NCBI GenBank assembly: GCA_030917145.1
Contig: JAUPVJ010000011.1
Span: 1-14,340 of the forward strand
DNA from: Patescibacteria group bacterium
GTDB taxonomy: Bacteria > Patescibacteriota > Minisyncoccia > Phycocordibacterales > CAIRYW01
Direction of reading: 5' to 3'
Length of the DNA stretch: 14,340 nucleotides
Position 1 is the first letter of the stretch; each line of letters starts with the position of its first letter. Of the stretch, positions 6,489-13,273 are shown in pieces. The notes under the pieces were generated by a model. The model was not told the origin of the DNA. It was given only the letters and a program-made list of their open reading frames with translations, and made no database searches. Both the position numbers and the translations under genes were made by a program.

Positions 6489-7994
6489 ATGAAAGAAGAA
6501 TCGCAACAATTTGTGCGACCGCCAGTGGTCGCTGTTATGGGACATATCGATCATGGCAAATCGACGCTTCTTGACTATATCCGAAAAACAAACACCTGCG
6601 AAAAAGAAGCCGGTGGAATCACTCAAAGAATGAGCGCCTACAAAGTAGAAAGAAAAAATGATAAAGGGGTAAACTCCTCTATTACTTTTTTGGATACTCC
6701 GGGACACGAAGCTTTTGGAGCACTACGAAGCCGTGGAGCAAGTGTGGCTGATATCGCAATTCTTGTTGTCGCAGCTGACGAAGGTGTAAAACCTCAAACA
6801 CTCGATGCATTTAAATGTATAAAAGAAGCGGGACTTCCGTATATTGTTGCTATAAACAAAATCGATCGACCAAATGCAAATGTAGATAAAACAAAACAAA
6901 ATTTAGCAGAAAATGAAATCTTTCTAGAGGGTTGGGGTGGAGACGTGCCTTTTGTTCCCCTTTCTGCAATTACGGGCGTTGGTGTAGAAGATTTACTTCA
7001 AATGATTTTACTCCTTTCAGAAATTACAGAATTAAAAGCAGATCTAACGCTGCCAGCAGAAGGAATCGTGATTCAAGCTGAAAATTCCAAAACAAAAGGA
7101 ATCTCTGCAAGCTTTATAATCAAAAACGGAACACTAAAATCTGGACAATTTATAGTTTGTGAAGATACTTTTTCTTCTACTCGAATGATGGAAGATTTTC
7201 AAGGGAAAAAAATAGAAACAGGACTTCCAAGTGACCCTGTACGTGTCACTGGTTTTTCTGCCCTTCCTCCTGTTGGCTCAATTTTTACAATAGTAGAAAA
7301 TAAAAAAGACGCAGAAAGAGAAATTGAAAAAAATAAAAAAGGAGACAAACAAAAAACTTTTGTCTCTACAACAAACGAAAGTGGACTAAATTTTATGATC
7401 CCAATTATCATAAAAGCATCTACAACAGACGTGATCGAAGCAATTGTGCACGAAATCATGAAAATCAAAAACGACAGAGTCTCAGTAAAAATCGTCTCTA
7501 CTGGAGTTGGGTTTATTTCTGAAGGCGACATAAAACTAGCGCTTGGAAGTGCGAACGCTGTGGTTTTAGGATTCGACACAACAACTGACAACTCAGCAAA
7601 AGCTTTGTCTGAAAGAGCAAATATCCCTGTACAAACTTTCAACATTATCTACAAACTGACTGAATGGCTTGAAAACTACATGAAAGAAAAAACTCCGAAA
7701 ATAAAAATGGAAGAATTGCGTGGAAAGGCTAAGGTTTTGAAATTCTTTAGTAAAGACAAAGACAAACAAGTGATCGGATGTCGTGTTGAAGAAGGAGCGA
7801 TCAGTCTAGGAGACGAAATCAGAATCATCCGAAGAGAAGTAGAGATCGGAAGAGGAAAAATCAAAATCCTTCAACAAATGAAAAAAGATGTGAAAGAAAT
7901 AAAAGAAGGACTTGAGTGTGGTGTGTGTATCGAAGCAAAACACGAAGTAGCTCCTGGGGACTTTTTAGAATCTTATGCAATGGTAGAAAAATAA
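6489..7994 (+). CDS. infB: Translation initiation factor IF-2 (short form)
   Basis: A GTPase that places fMet-tRNA in the ribosomal P site and promotes subunit joining. Motifs: G1 GHIDHGKS (18-25), switch I block GGITQRMSAY (42-51), G3 DTPGHE (69-74), G4 NKID (123-126) and G5 SAIT (159-162). These are followed by domains II-IV, including the C-terminal fMet-tRNA-binding barrel. At 501 residues it has only the conserved core: the long N-terminal region of typical bacterial IF-2 is absent, and the G domain starts at about residue 10. In switch I the usual GITQHIGAY reads GITQRMSAY. The gene lies 8 nt after the DUF4446 gene and 1 nt before rbfA, consistent with one mRNA. No clear ribosome-binding site is visible upstream. 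The call is certain. Confidence 0.97.
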   Translation: MKEESQQFVRPPVVAVMGHIDHGKSTLLDYIRKTNTCEKEAGGITQRMSAYKVERKNDKGVNSSITFLDTPGHEAFGALRSRGASVADIAILVVAADEGVKPQTLDAFKCIKEAGLPYIVAINKIDRPNANVDKTKQNLAENEIFLEGWGGDVPFVPLSAITGVGVEDLLQMILLLSEITELKADLTLPAEGIVIQAENSKTKGISASFIIKNGTLKSGQFIVCEDTFSSTRMMEDFQGKKIETGLPSDPVRVTGFSALPPVGSIFTIVENKKDAEREIEKNKKGDKQKTFVSTTNESGLNFMIPIIIKASTTDVIEAIVHEIMKIKNDRVSVKIVSTGVGFISEGDIKLALGSANAVVLGFDTTTDNSAKALSERANIPVQTFNIIYKLTEWLENYMKEKTPKIKMEELRGKAKVLKFFSKDKDKQVIGCRVEEGAISLGDEIRIIRREVEIGRGKIKILQQMKKDVKEIKEGLECGVCIEAKHEVAPGDFLESYAMVEK

Positions 7995-7995
7995 A

Positions 7996-8334
7996 ATGAA
8001 AGAAAACAGAAAACAAATGGCAGGTGAGGTGATCAGGGAAATGGCGGGAAAATTCCTTGCAGAGAATTCGACTTCAAAAGCTTCCCTTATGACTGTCACA
8101 AAGGTGTCTATTAGCCCAGATCGAGCAAATGCAAAGATCTACTTTACTACCCTTCCAGAATCTGGGGAAAAAGGGGCACTAGATTTTGCAAAGCGACACC
8201 GAAGTGAGTTTCGACAATACCTAAAAGACAATTCCCTACTTTCTCGAATTCCTTTTATTGATTTTGATATTGATTATGGAGAGAGAAATAGGCAAAATAT
8301 AGAGGAAATATCCAAAAAAGCTGCTGAGCTTTAA
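7996..8334 (+). CDS. rbfA: 30S ribosome-binding factor A
   Basis: 112 residues, normal family length. RbfA is a small KH-like protein that binds the immature 30S subunit and helps 16S rRNA 5'-end maturation. Recognisable blocks are the start of helix 1 (AGEVIREMAGKFL), VTKVSISPDRANAKIYFT, the helix FAKRHRSEFRQYLK, and the C-terminal strand FIDFDIDYGERNR followed by a short helix. The ATG lies 1 nt after the infB stop, so translation is probably coupled; infB-rbfA is a common bacterial gene pair. The stop codon lies inside a terminator hairpin. Confidence 0.93.
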   Translation: MKENRKQMAGEVIREMAGKFLAENSTSKASLMTVTKVSISPDRANAKIYFTTLPESGEKGALDFAKRHRSEFRQYLKDNSLLSRIPFIDFDIDYGERNRQNIEEISKKAAEL

Positions 8335-8356
8335 GCTTTTGGCTTTAAGCTTTTTT
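8327..8356 (+). terminator. Terminator of the infB-rbfA operon
   Basis: AGCTTTAAGC (8327-8336), loop TTTTG, GCTTTAAGCT (8342-8351) with one T-T mismatch, then a T run. The rbfA stop codon (8332-8334) lies inside the 5' arm. Confidence 0.7.
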
Positions 8357-8366
8357 AATGTAGAAT
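8339..8366 (+). promoter_or_regulatory. tRNA-Cys promoter
   Basis: TTGGCT (8339-8344), 16-nt spacer, TAGAAT (8361-8366), 12 nt before the tRNA 5' end. The -35 lies within the preceding terminator hairpin. The -10 box TAGAAT also occurs before tRNA-Lys. Confidence 0.45.
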
Positions 8367-8378
8367 ATCAAACACACT

Positions 8379-8450
8379 GGCGTAGTGGTGAAGTGGTAAC
8401 ACAGCGATCTGCAAAATCGCGACGCGCGGGTTCAATTCCCGCCTACGCCT
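8379..8450 (+). tRNA. tRNA-Cys (anticodon GCA)
   Basis: The acceptor GGCGTAG pairs with CTACGCC. The anticodon stem GCGAT/ATCGC has loop CTGCAAA (anticodon GCA), and the T arm is GCGGG/CCCGC with loop TTCAATT. The discriminator is T (U), as usual for Cys. CCA is not fully encoded. The 3' half is almost fully complementary to the DNA that follows it (see the trailing element). Confidence 0.95.
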
Positions 8451-8616
8451 CAACAATTACCCGAAACGGGCTAATTGTTGGCGTAGGAGGACGCAAAGGG
8501 TTTTGCGTCCGGCGGGAATTGAAAGCCGGAACTAAAATTTTTAGCAAAAAATTTTGTGAGGCGGGGTCGCGACAAAAAAATTTTGACTGAAAATTTTTTT
8601 AGTTGTGACCAATTCC
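8451..8616 (+). repeat. tRNA-Cys trailing element
   Basis: No gene. CAACAATTA (8451-8459) pairs with TAATTGTTG (8472-8480), enclosing CCCG-AAA-CGGG. GCGTAGG (8481-8487) is complementary to the tRNA acceptor strand (8442-8448). A 9-bp hairpin GGACGCAAA/TTTGCGTCC (8489-8510) follows, then GCGGGAATTGAA (8512-8523), the exact complement of the tRNA T arm (8431-8442). In all about 28 bp can form between the trailer and the tRNA 3' side. Next come AAAATTTTT/AAAAATTTT with a short loop, and a strong hairpin at 8565-8610: GGTCGCGAC, 11-bp stem AAAAAAATTTT/AAAATTTTTTT, loop GACTG, one bulged A, GTTGTGACC. A weak direct echo of the T arm (CAATTCC) ends it. Confidence 0.7.
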
Positions 8617-8644
8617 TTCAACAATACCTACTATTGAAAATATC

Positions 8645-8726
8645 GCCCGAGTGATGAAATTGGTATACATAAGAGACTTAAAATCTCTGGCCGCAAGGCG
8701 TGTGGGTTCGATTCCCACCTCGGGCA
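8645..8726 (+). tRNA. tRNA-Leu (anticodon TAA)
   Basis: The acceptor GCCCGAG pairs with CTCGGGC. The anticodon stem AGAGA/TCTCT has loop CTTAAAA (anticodon TAA). A class II variable arm (GGCCGCAAGGCG region) and T arm GTGGG/CCCAC with loop TTCGATT follow. CCA is not encoded. A possible -10 box TACTAT lies at 8629-8634, without a convincing -35. Confidence 0.95.
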
Positions 8727-8905
8727 CTGACGAACAGAATATGAGGAAAAACACGAGAGAAAGTGTGTAGCACTTTCGCGTGGGAATCGAACGCTGGAGC
8801 ACACGAAGTCCGCCTGTAGGAACAGACGGGTGCGAGGCGGTGCCCAGACTAAAAATTTGTGACGACAAATCTTTAAGTCGAGGGAGATTTCCCACCTTCT
8901 CGAAT
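8727..8905 (+). repeat. tRNA-Leu(UAA) trailing element
   Basis: No gene. A hairpin GAAAGTG/CACTTTC with loop TGTAG (8760-8777) is followed by GTGGGAATCGAAC (8780-8792), an exact 13-nt reverse complement of the tRNA T arm (8706-8718). A stem CTGG-AGC...C-CCAG (8794-8847) encloses CCGCCTGT/ACAGACGG. Then GAC, an 11-bp stem TAAAAATTTGT/ACAAATCTTTA (one mismatch) with loop GACG, one bulged A and GTC (8847-8879). It ends with a short direct echo of the tRNA, TTCCCACCT (8889-8897, equal to 8712-8720). The order matches the other trailing elements. Confidence 0.65.
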
Positions 8906-8937
8906 AAATTATTCTTGACCACCCAAAAAACAGTACT

Positions 8938-10803
8938 CTATTTTATAACCCCCAAAATCAGCCTTTTCGTATCAGCAAAATGATCCCCACTTCCGAGCAC
9001 CACAGACACAAATTTTTGGCCCTTAGGATTTTGAAAAACTAAAGTTAAATTCTTTTTAGCGCTTGTCGTCTCCCCTGTCTTTCCACCTAAAATAACATTT
9101 GAAACTTCATCGTCTCGAAGAAGTGCGTTTGTAGCAGAAGCTGTGTGATGAAGCCCGAAGACACCGAGAATCTCTTTCTCGGCAAATTTTGAAAAATTAA
9201 ATATATTTCTATAATTCTTAAACGTGTACGAAACAATTTGTGCTACATCTACAACCGTTGATGTGTTACTTGGATTTACTCCAAAATCAATCCCCGCTGG
9301 ATCTCGAAAATTTGAATAAACAGCCCCAGCTTCTTTTGCCTTTTCATTCATCTTTTCAATAAAAGAAACCCCAACAGTGCGTTCCATCGCACGAGACACA
9401 TCATTTTCTGACTCTATCAAAAGAGATGCCAGAGCCTCTTTCTTGCTTAAAGCATCTTGATCTTTAAAGCGATCTCTAGTTCCAAGCACCATATCTTCTT
9501 CTAAAATTTTTACTTGCGCAGTTTCTTCTAAAGAATCTTCCGCAACCATCGCCGTTACAAGCTTTGTGATACTTGCAATTCCAACTTCGTCTGTTGGATT
9601 TTTTCCGATTAAAAAGAAAGGTTCGTTGTTTCTATCTAAACAAAAGACTCCCCAATTTCTCGCCGTTAAATCTAAATCTTTAAGATTTTTTATTTTCTCT
9701 ACACTATCTTTTCCACAAGGCATTGTCTCTAGAGTCCACACATCGTTGTTCCATCGCCAAGATCCATCCATTCCTCCGGTTAGAAAAAGTTTTTCTTTCC
9801 ACACAAAGACCGCGTGATCTTCTCGCCCAGACCAAGCACCGTCATATGGTAGCTTCTCCCAATTTACCCCGTCTGTGGAGCGCCACGTGTCTCCTAGGCC
9901 TACATCTGTGTCAGTATTGAGTCCTCCAATAAACCATAGATTTTCTTTGTATTCCAAAAAAGCTTGACCTTGTCTTTTGCCCCAAGGTGTCGAAGAAGAA
10001 TTTTGCACCCAAGAAACTCCATCGGTACTTTCCCAGATATCTCCGTACCCCAAACCTTGAAGTCCCATACCACTAGTTAAAATAAATTTATCTTTAAAAA
10101 ACAAAACATCGTGATCCCACCGAGGTGCCCATGGAGCATTTTTTACTAAAAGCTTCCAATCTAGAGCATTGTCTGAGACCCACACATCATTGAAAGTTTT
10201 TCCCGATATATAATTCACTCCGCCAAACAAATAAAATTTTCCTTCATGAGAAATAATTTTATGCCCTTCACGCTCTCCAAATTCTGGAGTTTTTTTAATT
10301 TTCTCAAAATGAATCGCATCAACTGATTTCCAAACACCTATATCGTAACCTTGGTCTGGACTCCAGCCTCCGAGCATCACTAACTCTTCACCGCTTTGAA
10401 CAACCACAGTCGAGCGAATTTTAGGGAATTCTGCATGTTCCACAATTCTGTTCCAAGACACACCGTCCGCACTTTCCCAAATATCATTAAAATGAGGAGA
10501 ACTCTCATAATCGACTTTGTGATGTCCAATGATATTTTGACTGCCATCAATTCCTCCCAGGAGATAAAGTTTTTCTTTAAAAGGGAAAAGGTAAAAAGAA
10601 TCTCGTTTTGAAAAACGCTCACCACTTTTTTGCTCTATCCAACCTAAATTGTTTACATCTATTTTCTTATCTTCTTTTTTTATAGCAAAAATTTTTGCTT
10701 TTTGAAGTTGTGTGTCCGCAAAAATAAAAACAAAAAGAAGGGACAGGAAAAAACAAAACAAAAACAGACCAGAAAAAAAATTTTGAAAAGGTTTATCTTG
10801 CAT
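8938..10803 (-). CDS. Kelch-like beta-propeller fused to a D-Ala-D-Ala carboxypeptidase
   Basis: 621 residues. An N-terminal hydrophobic segment (about 10-30) acts as signal or membrane anchor. Residues about 55-360 hold six propeller-like repeats, each with LGG/FGG and then a strand such as DIWESADGVSW (107-117), GVWKSVDAIHF (156), DVWVSDNALDW (206), DIWESTDGVSW (255), DTWRSTDGVNW (305) and DVW (354). Residues about 370-621 are a PBP5-type serine peptidase (family S11) with S411-I-T-K414, S465-E-N467 and K575-T-G577, so all three catalytic motifs are present. It should trim D-alanine from peptidoglycan outside the membrane, with the propeller as a binding domain. The ATG directly follows the murE-like stop (no gap), making it the last gene of the wall operon. 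The two parts are in one uninterrupted frame. Confidence 0.88.
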   Translation of the reverse strand: MQDKPFQNFFSGLFLFCFFLSLLFVFIFADTQLQKAKIFAIKKEDKKIDVNNLGWIEQKSGERFSKRDSFYLFPFKEKLYLLGGIDGSQNIIGHHKVDYESSPHFNDIWESADGVSWNRIVEHAEFPKIRSTVVVQSGEELVMLGGWSPDQGYDIGVWKSVDAIHFEKIKKTPEFGEREGHKIISHEGKFYLFGGVNYISGKTFNDVWVSDNALDWKLLVKNAPWAPRWDHDVLFFKDKFILTSGMGLQGLGYGDIWESTDGVSWVQNSSSTPWGKRQGQAFLEYKENLWFIGGLNTDTDVGLGDTWRSTDGVNWEKLPYDGAWSGREDHAVFVWKEKLFLTGGMDGSWRWNNDVWTLETMPCGKDSVEKIKNLKDLDLTARNWGVFCLDRNNEPFFLIGKNPTDEVGIASITKLVTAMVAEDSLEETAQVKILEEDMVLGTRDRFKDQDALSKKEALASLLIESENDVSRAMERTVGVSFIEKMNEKAKEAGAVYSNFRDPAGIDFGVNPSNTSTVVDVAQIVSYTFKNYRNIFNFSKFAEKEILGVFGLHHTASATNALLRDDEVSNVILGGKTGETTSAKKNLTLVFQNPKGQKFVSVVLGSGDHFADTKRLILGVIK

Positions 10804-12108
10804 TTAGTTTATTTTTAACAATTCTTCTCTTACAACATCTCTGTCATCCCAAGGCACACTTTCTCCACCAACAACCATCGATTGCTCTGCTCCTTTTCCT
10901 GTAATCATCACCACGTCTCCCTTTTTTGCAAGTTCTAAAGCTTTTCGAATTCCCTCTCTTCTGTCTAAAATTACAAATAAATTTTTTCCTCTTTCTTTTC
11001 CTGCTTTTTCACTTGCAACCGCAATATCTTCTGCGATCGGAAGAGGGTCGTCTTCGTACGGATCAACATTTGAAACAATCACAAAATCTGCAAGACGCCC
11101 GGCAATCTCACCCATGACTGGTCTTTTACCTTTATCTCGTCCACCACCTTCTGCGCCCAAAAGCACAATAGTTTTTCCACCTTCTTCTTTTAATTTATTC
11201 GCAGTTTCTAGAGCCAAAGTCATGCTTTGTTTTTCATGAGCGTAATCAACAATCAAAGTAATTCCTTTTTGATTTGAAATCTCTTCCATGCGTCCTGGGA
11301 TCATTGAAAGACTCTCTAAACCTTCTTTAATTTTTGAAGTTTCAATTGAAAGCTCTTTTGCTAAAACAATTGAAGGTAAAGCGTTTAAAATATTAAAACC
11401 ACCTAAGATTTTTATTAGAAATTCCTCTTCCCCTACTTTAAACAAAACTCCTGATTTAGATTCTTCCACAAGTTTCCCCTCAAAATTCGCCCCTCCACCT
11501 AAACCAAAAGTTATTTTTTTATCAGCATTAAAAGAAAGATAAAATGCACTATGTTCACTGTCAGAATTTGCAATGATTGTTTTTAATATTTTTTTACCAT
11601 CAATAACCTTGGATTTTGATTTTGACAAAGTTTTAAACAAAATCCCCTTAGCTTGCTTGTAGTTTTCAAAAGTTTTATGAGAATCTATGTGCTCCGGAGT
11701 AAGGTTTGTAAAAATTGCCACGTCGTAATTTATACCGATATGTCTAAACTGCACCAACCCTTGTGAAGTAGTTTCCACAATCGCCACCTTACAACCCTGA
11801 TTCAACATTTTTCGTAAACTCTTTTGTACAGTAAATCGTCCAGGCATTGTCATGTGGTAAGGATTTAAAATTTCTTCGTCACCAATTTTTATGTTGGCAG
11901 TTGTGATAAGCCCTGTCTTGAAACCTCCAGCTTGAAGTACGGACCATAAAAAATTTGCAGTCGTGGTCTTTCCTTTTGTTCCAGTGATTCCGACAATTAT
12001 CATTTTCTCTGAAGGAAAACCATAAAAACAAGTAGCGGTAAAAGCCGTCAAAAAATGGTAAATAGAGAAAATTTTTTCTGGAATAAGTTTTTTTAGAATT
12101 TTTTTCAT
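10804..12108 (-). CDS. MurE-type Mur ligase lacking the N-terminal UDP-binding domain
   Basis: 434 residues, shorter than the usual roughly 490. MurE adds the third amino acid to UDP-MurNAc-L-Ala-D-Glu with ATP. Seen: P-loop GTKGKTTT (43-50), ETTSQG (112-117), NLTPEHIDSH (135-144), the probable carbamylated Lys in YKQAKG (about 154), GGFNILNALP (236-245), PGRME (271-275), DYAH (288-291), GGGRDKGKRPVMG (321-333), DPYEDDP (349-355) and GKGAE (404-408). The first domain is reduced to about 35 residues with a hydrophobic patch (14-32). The DNPR motif that marks meso-diaminopimelate enzymes is replaced by DPYEDDP, so the added amino acid cannot be named. The ATG overlaps the FemAB-like stop (ATGA), and the stop abuts the next gene. 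Confidence 0.88.
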   Translation of the reverse strand: MKKILKKLIPEKIFSIYHFLTAFTATCFYGFPSEKMIIVGITGTKGKTTTANFLWSVLQAGGFKTGLITTANIKIGDEEILNPYHMTMPGRFTVQKSLRKMLNQGCKVAIVETTSQGLVQFRHIGINYDVAIFTNLTPEHIDSHKTFENYKQAKGILFKTLSKSKSKVIDGKKILKTIIANSDSEHSAFYLSFNADKKITFGLGGGANFEGKLVEESKSGVLFKVGEEEFLIKILGGFNILNALPSIVLAKELSIETSKIKEGLESLSMIPGRMEEISNQKGITLIVDYAHEKQSMTLALETANKLKEEGGKTIVLLGAEGGGRDKGKRPVMGEIAGRLADFVIVSNVDPYEDDPLPIAEDIAVASEKAGKERGKNLFVILDRREGIRKALELAKKGDVVMITGKGAEQSMVVGGESVPWDDRDVVREELLKIN

Positions 12109-13103
12109 TTGTTTTTTAAAAATTTTCTTAAAAGAAACAAGGCGTAAAGCGATTTATTTAATACAATATCGTAAAAATCTCCGTGGTAAAAATACTCACC
12201 ACCAAATTTCTTTTTAAACATAGTAATTCCTTTAAAATCTTGCGGGAAGCCTTTTTCATCAGAAACTGCACCAAAATTATATTTTTCCACCCCTCTTTTT
12301 TTAGCCTCTTGAATCGCGGTCCATTGTCCCAAATAGGACGCAGAAACTTTTCTATCTAAAGAAGAAGATCCTCCAAAAAGATAAAGGGCTTCTTTTCCAA
12401 AAATTAAAACCAAGGCTGAGGAAATCACGACTCCATCTTTACGAGTGGTCACAAAGAAAGAATTTTTTTCATTTAAAGATTTAAAAATAGAATCATAATA
12501 TTTTTTATCATGAAGGTTGAAATTATTTCTTTTCGAAGTTTCCTCCATCAGTTTTACAAGTATCTCCACTTGATCGTTTGAAGGATTAGAAATTTCTGCG
12601 TTTACTTCATTTTTTAAAGCGAGTTTTATAGAGTACCTAGCGTTCTGGTCCATTTCAAACAGAAGCTTTTCTTCTGGTTTGTCTATTTTTAAAACCCAAT
12701 CAAGACTTGGTTGAAAAGATGCACCAAGGGCAGAAAATTTTGGTGACAAAAAAAGTCCAGACTCTTTACGTTTGTTTTCACTTTCAATTCGAACAAAAAT
12801 CGCACAGTTTTCTTTTGCTATTTTTCTAACCTCCAAAGAAACTTCTTTTAAAACATCACAATCTTTACTAAAAACTGGCCCGTGAGGGCAATACCCGAAA
12901 GTGTATCTTCCAAGAGCTCTATAGAAAACTAAAAAAATAATTCCGCAATCTTTACCGTCTTTTGAAACAATCCTTCTTTCAATTTTTCTTCCAACACTTT
13001 CTTGAGAATCACCGTATTCAAAACTTTGAACAAAAGAAGCCTCAAGGGCTGTGGCTAAAGAGTTCCATTCTTCCTTTGAAACTGGTTTTCTAAATTCGAT
13101 CAT
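12105..13103 (-). CDS. FemAB-family peptidoglycan aminoacyltransferase (lipid II-type)
   Basis: 332 residues. FemX/FemA/FemB enzymes use aminoacyl-tRNA to add amino acids to the stem-peptide side chain of peptidoglycan precursors, building the interpeptide bridge. The protein shows the paired GNAT-like halves: first half with FVQSFEYGD and FGYCPHGPVFS, second half with DQNARYSIKLALKNEV, ISSALVLIFGKEALYLFGGSS, YLGQWTAIQEAKKRGVEKYNF and the FKKKFGGEY signature near the C-terminus. The coiled-coil tRNA-binding arm of FemA was not seen. It is the first gene of the wall operon, sharing ATGA with the murE-like gene. Which amino acid it adds cannot be read from sequence. The stop is TGA, so the standard code applies. 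Confidence 0.87.
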   Translation of the reverse strand: MIEFRKPVSKEEWNSLATALEASFVQSFEYGDSQESVGRKIERRIVSKDGKDCGIIFLVFYRALGRYTFGYCPHGPVFSKDCDVLKEVSLEVRKIAKENCAIFVRIESENKRKESGLFLSPKFSALGASFQPSLDWVLKIDKPEEKLLFEMDQNARYSIKLALKNEVNAEISNPSNDQVEILVKLMEETSKRNNFNLHDKKYYDSIFKSLNEKNSFFVTTRKDGVVISSALVLIFGKEALYLFGGSSSLDRKVSASYLGQWTAIQEAKKRGVEKYNFGAVSDEKGFPQDFKGITMFKKKFGGEYFYHGDFYDIVLNKSLYALFLLRKFLKNK

Positions 13104-13112
13104 GTAAGTTCA

Positions 13113-13121
13113 ATTGTACCA
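13113..13121 (-). promoter_or_regulatory. Extended -10 promoter of the cell-wall operon
   Basis: Minus strand TGGTACAAT is an extended -10 (TGn) without a clear -35. It ends 9 nt before the ATG at 13103, so the mRNA would be leaderless or nearly so. Confidence 0.5.
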
Positions 13122-13197
13122 AAAAATTTTGTTTTTTTCGCCTTTTTTTGATATATTCAGACTGACTCATTTAAGTGTGATTACTTGTTTGATTTAT

Positions 13198-13268
13198 CCC
13201 ACCCATAGCTCAGCCTGCCCGCCATTGCCTGAAGACAGGCTTCAGTCTATGGCAGGCGGGTTGGTAGA
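13198..13268 (+). pseudogene. tRNA-Lys 5' fragment, split by a palindrome
   Basis: CCCACCCATAGCTCAG (13198-13213) and TTGGTAGA (13261-13268) together equal the first part of intact tRNA-Lys (13515-13538), 24 of 24 positions once the 47-bp insert is removed. The fragment ends in the D arm, 5 nt before the start codon of the GIY-YIG gene. It looks like a target duplication or a broken tRNA copy. Confidence 0.8.
13214..13260. repeat. 47-bp imperfect palindrome inserted in the tRNA fragment
   Basis: Two 21-nt arms, starting CCTGCCCGCCAT and ending ATGGCAGGCGGG, pair at 17 of 21 positions (two more are G-U) around ACAGG. It is much richer in G+C than the flanks and lies exactly between the D-stem strand and the GG of the D loop. 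Likely a REP/MITE-like dispersed repeat; copy number cannot be judged here. Confidence 0.75.
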
Positions 13269-13273
13269 AAAAA

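Noticed and set aside
7199..7645. 148-codon minus-strand frame inside infB
   Set aside because: Shadow of infB; Ser/Phe-rich with no recognisable domain or start signals.
8441..8530. T-box riboswitch or other known tRNA-sensing leader downstream of tRNA-Cys
   Set aside because: No T-box bulge sequence, no specifier loop and no downstream coding gene; the complementarity is to the T arm and acceptor of the adjacent tRNA.
8339..8590. Plus-strand open frame across tRNA-Cys
   Set aside because: It runs through the terminator, promoter and whole tRNA; composition is that of structured RNA DNA, not of a protein.
8451..8640. CRISPR array after tRNA-Cys
   Set aside because: Repeats are inverted and tRNA-derived, unit spacing is irregular, and no cas gene is present.
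8599..8922. Minus-strand open frame containing VGIEPTRLAARDFKS
   Set aside because: It is the antisense of tRNA-Leu(UAA) and its trailing element; the peptide comes from the reversed T arm.
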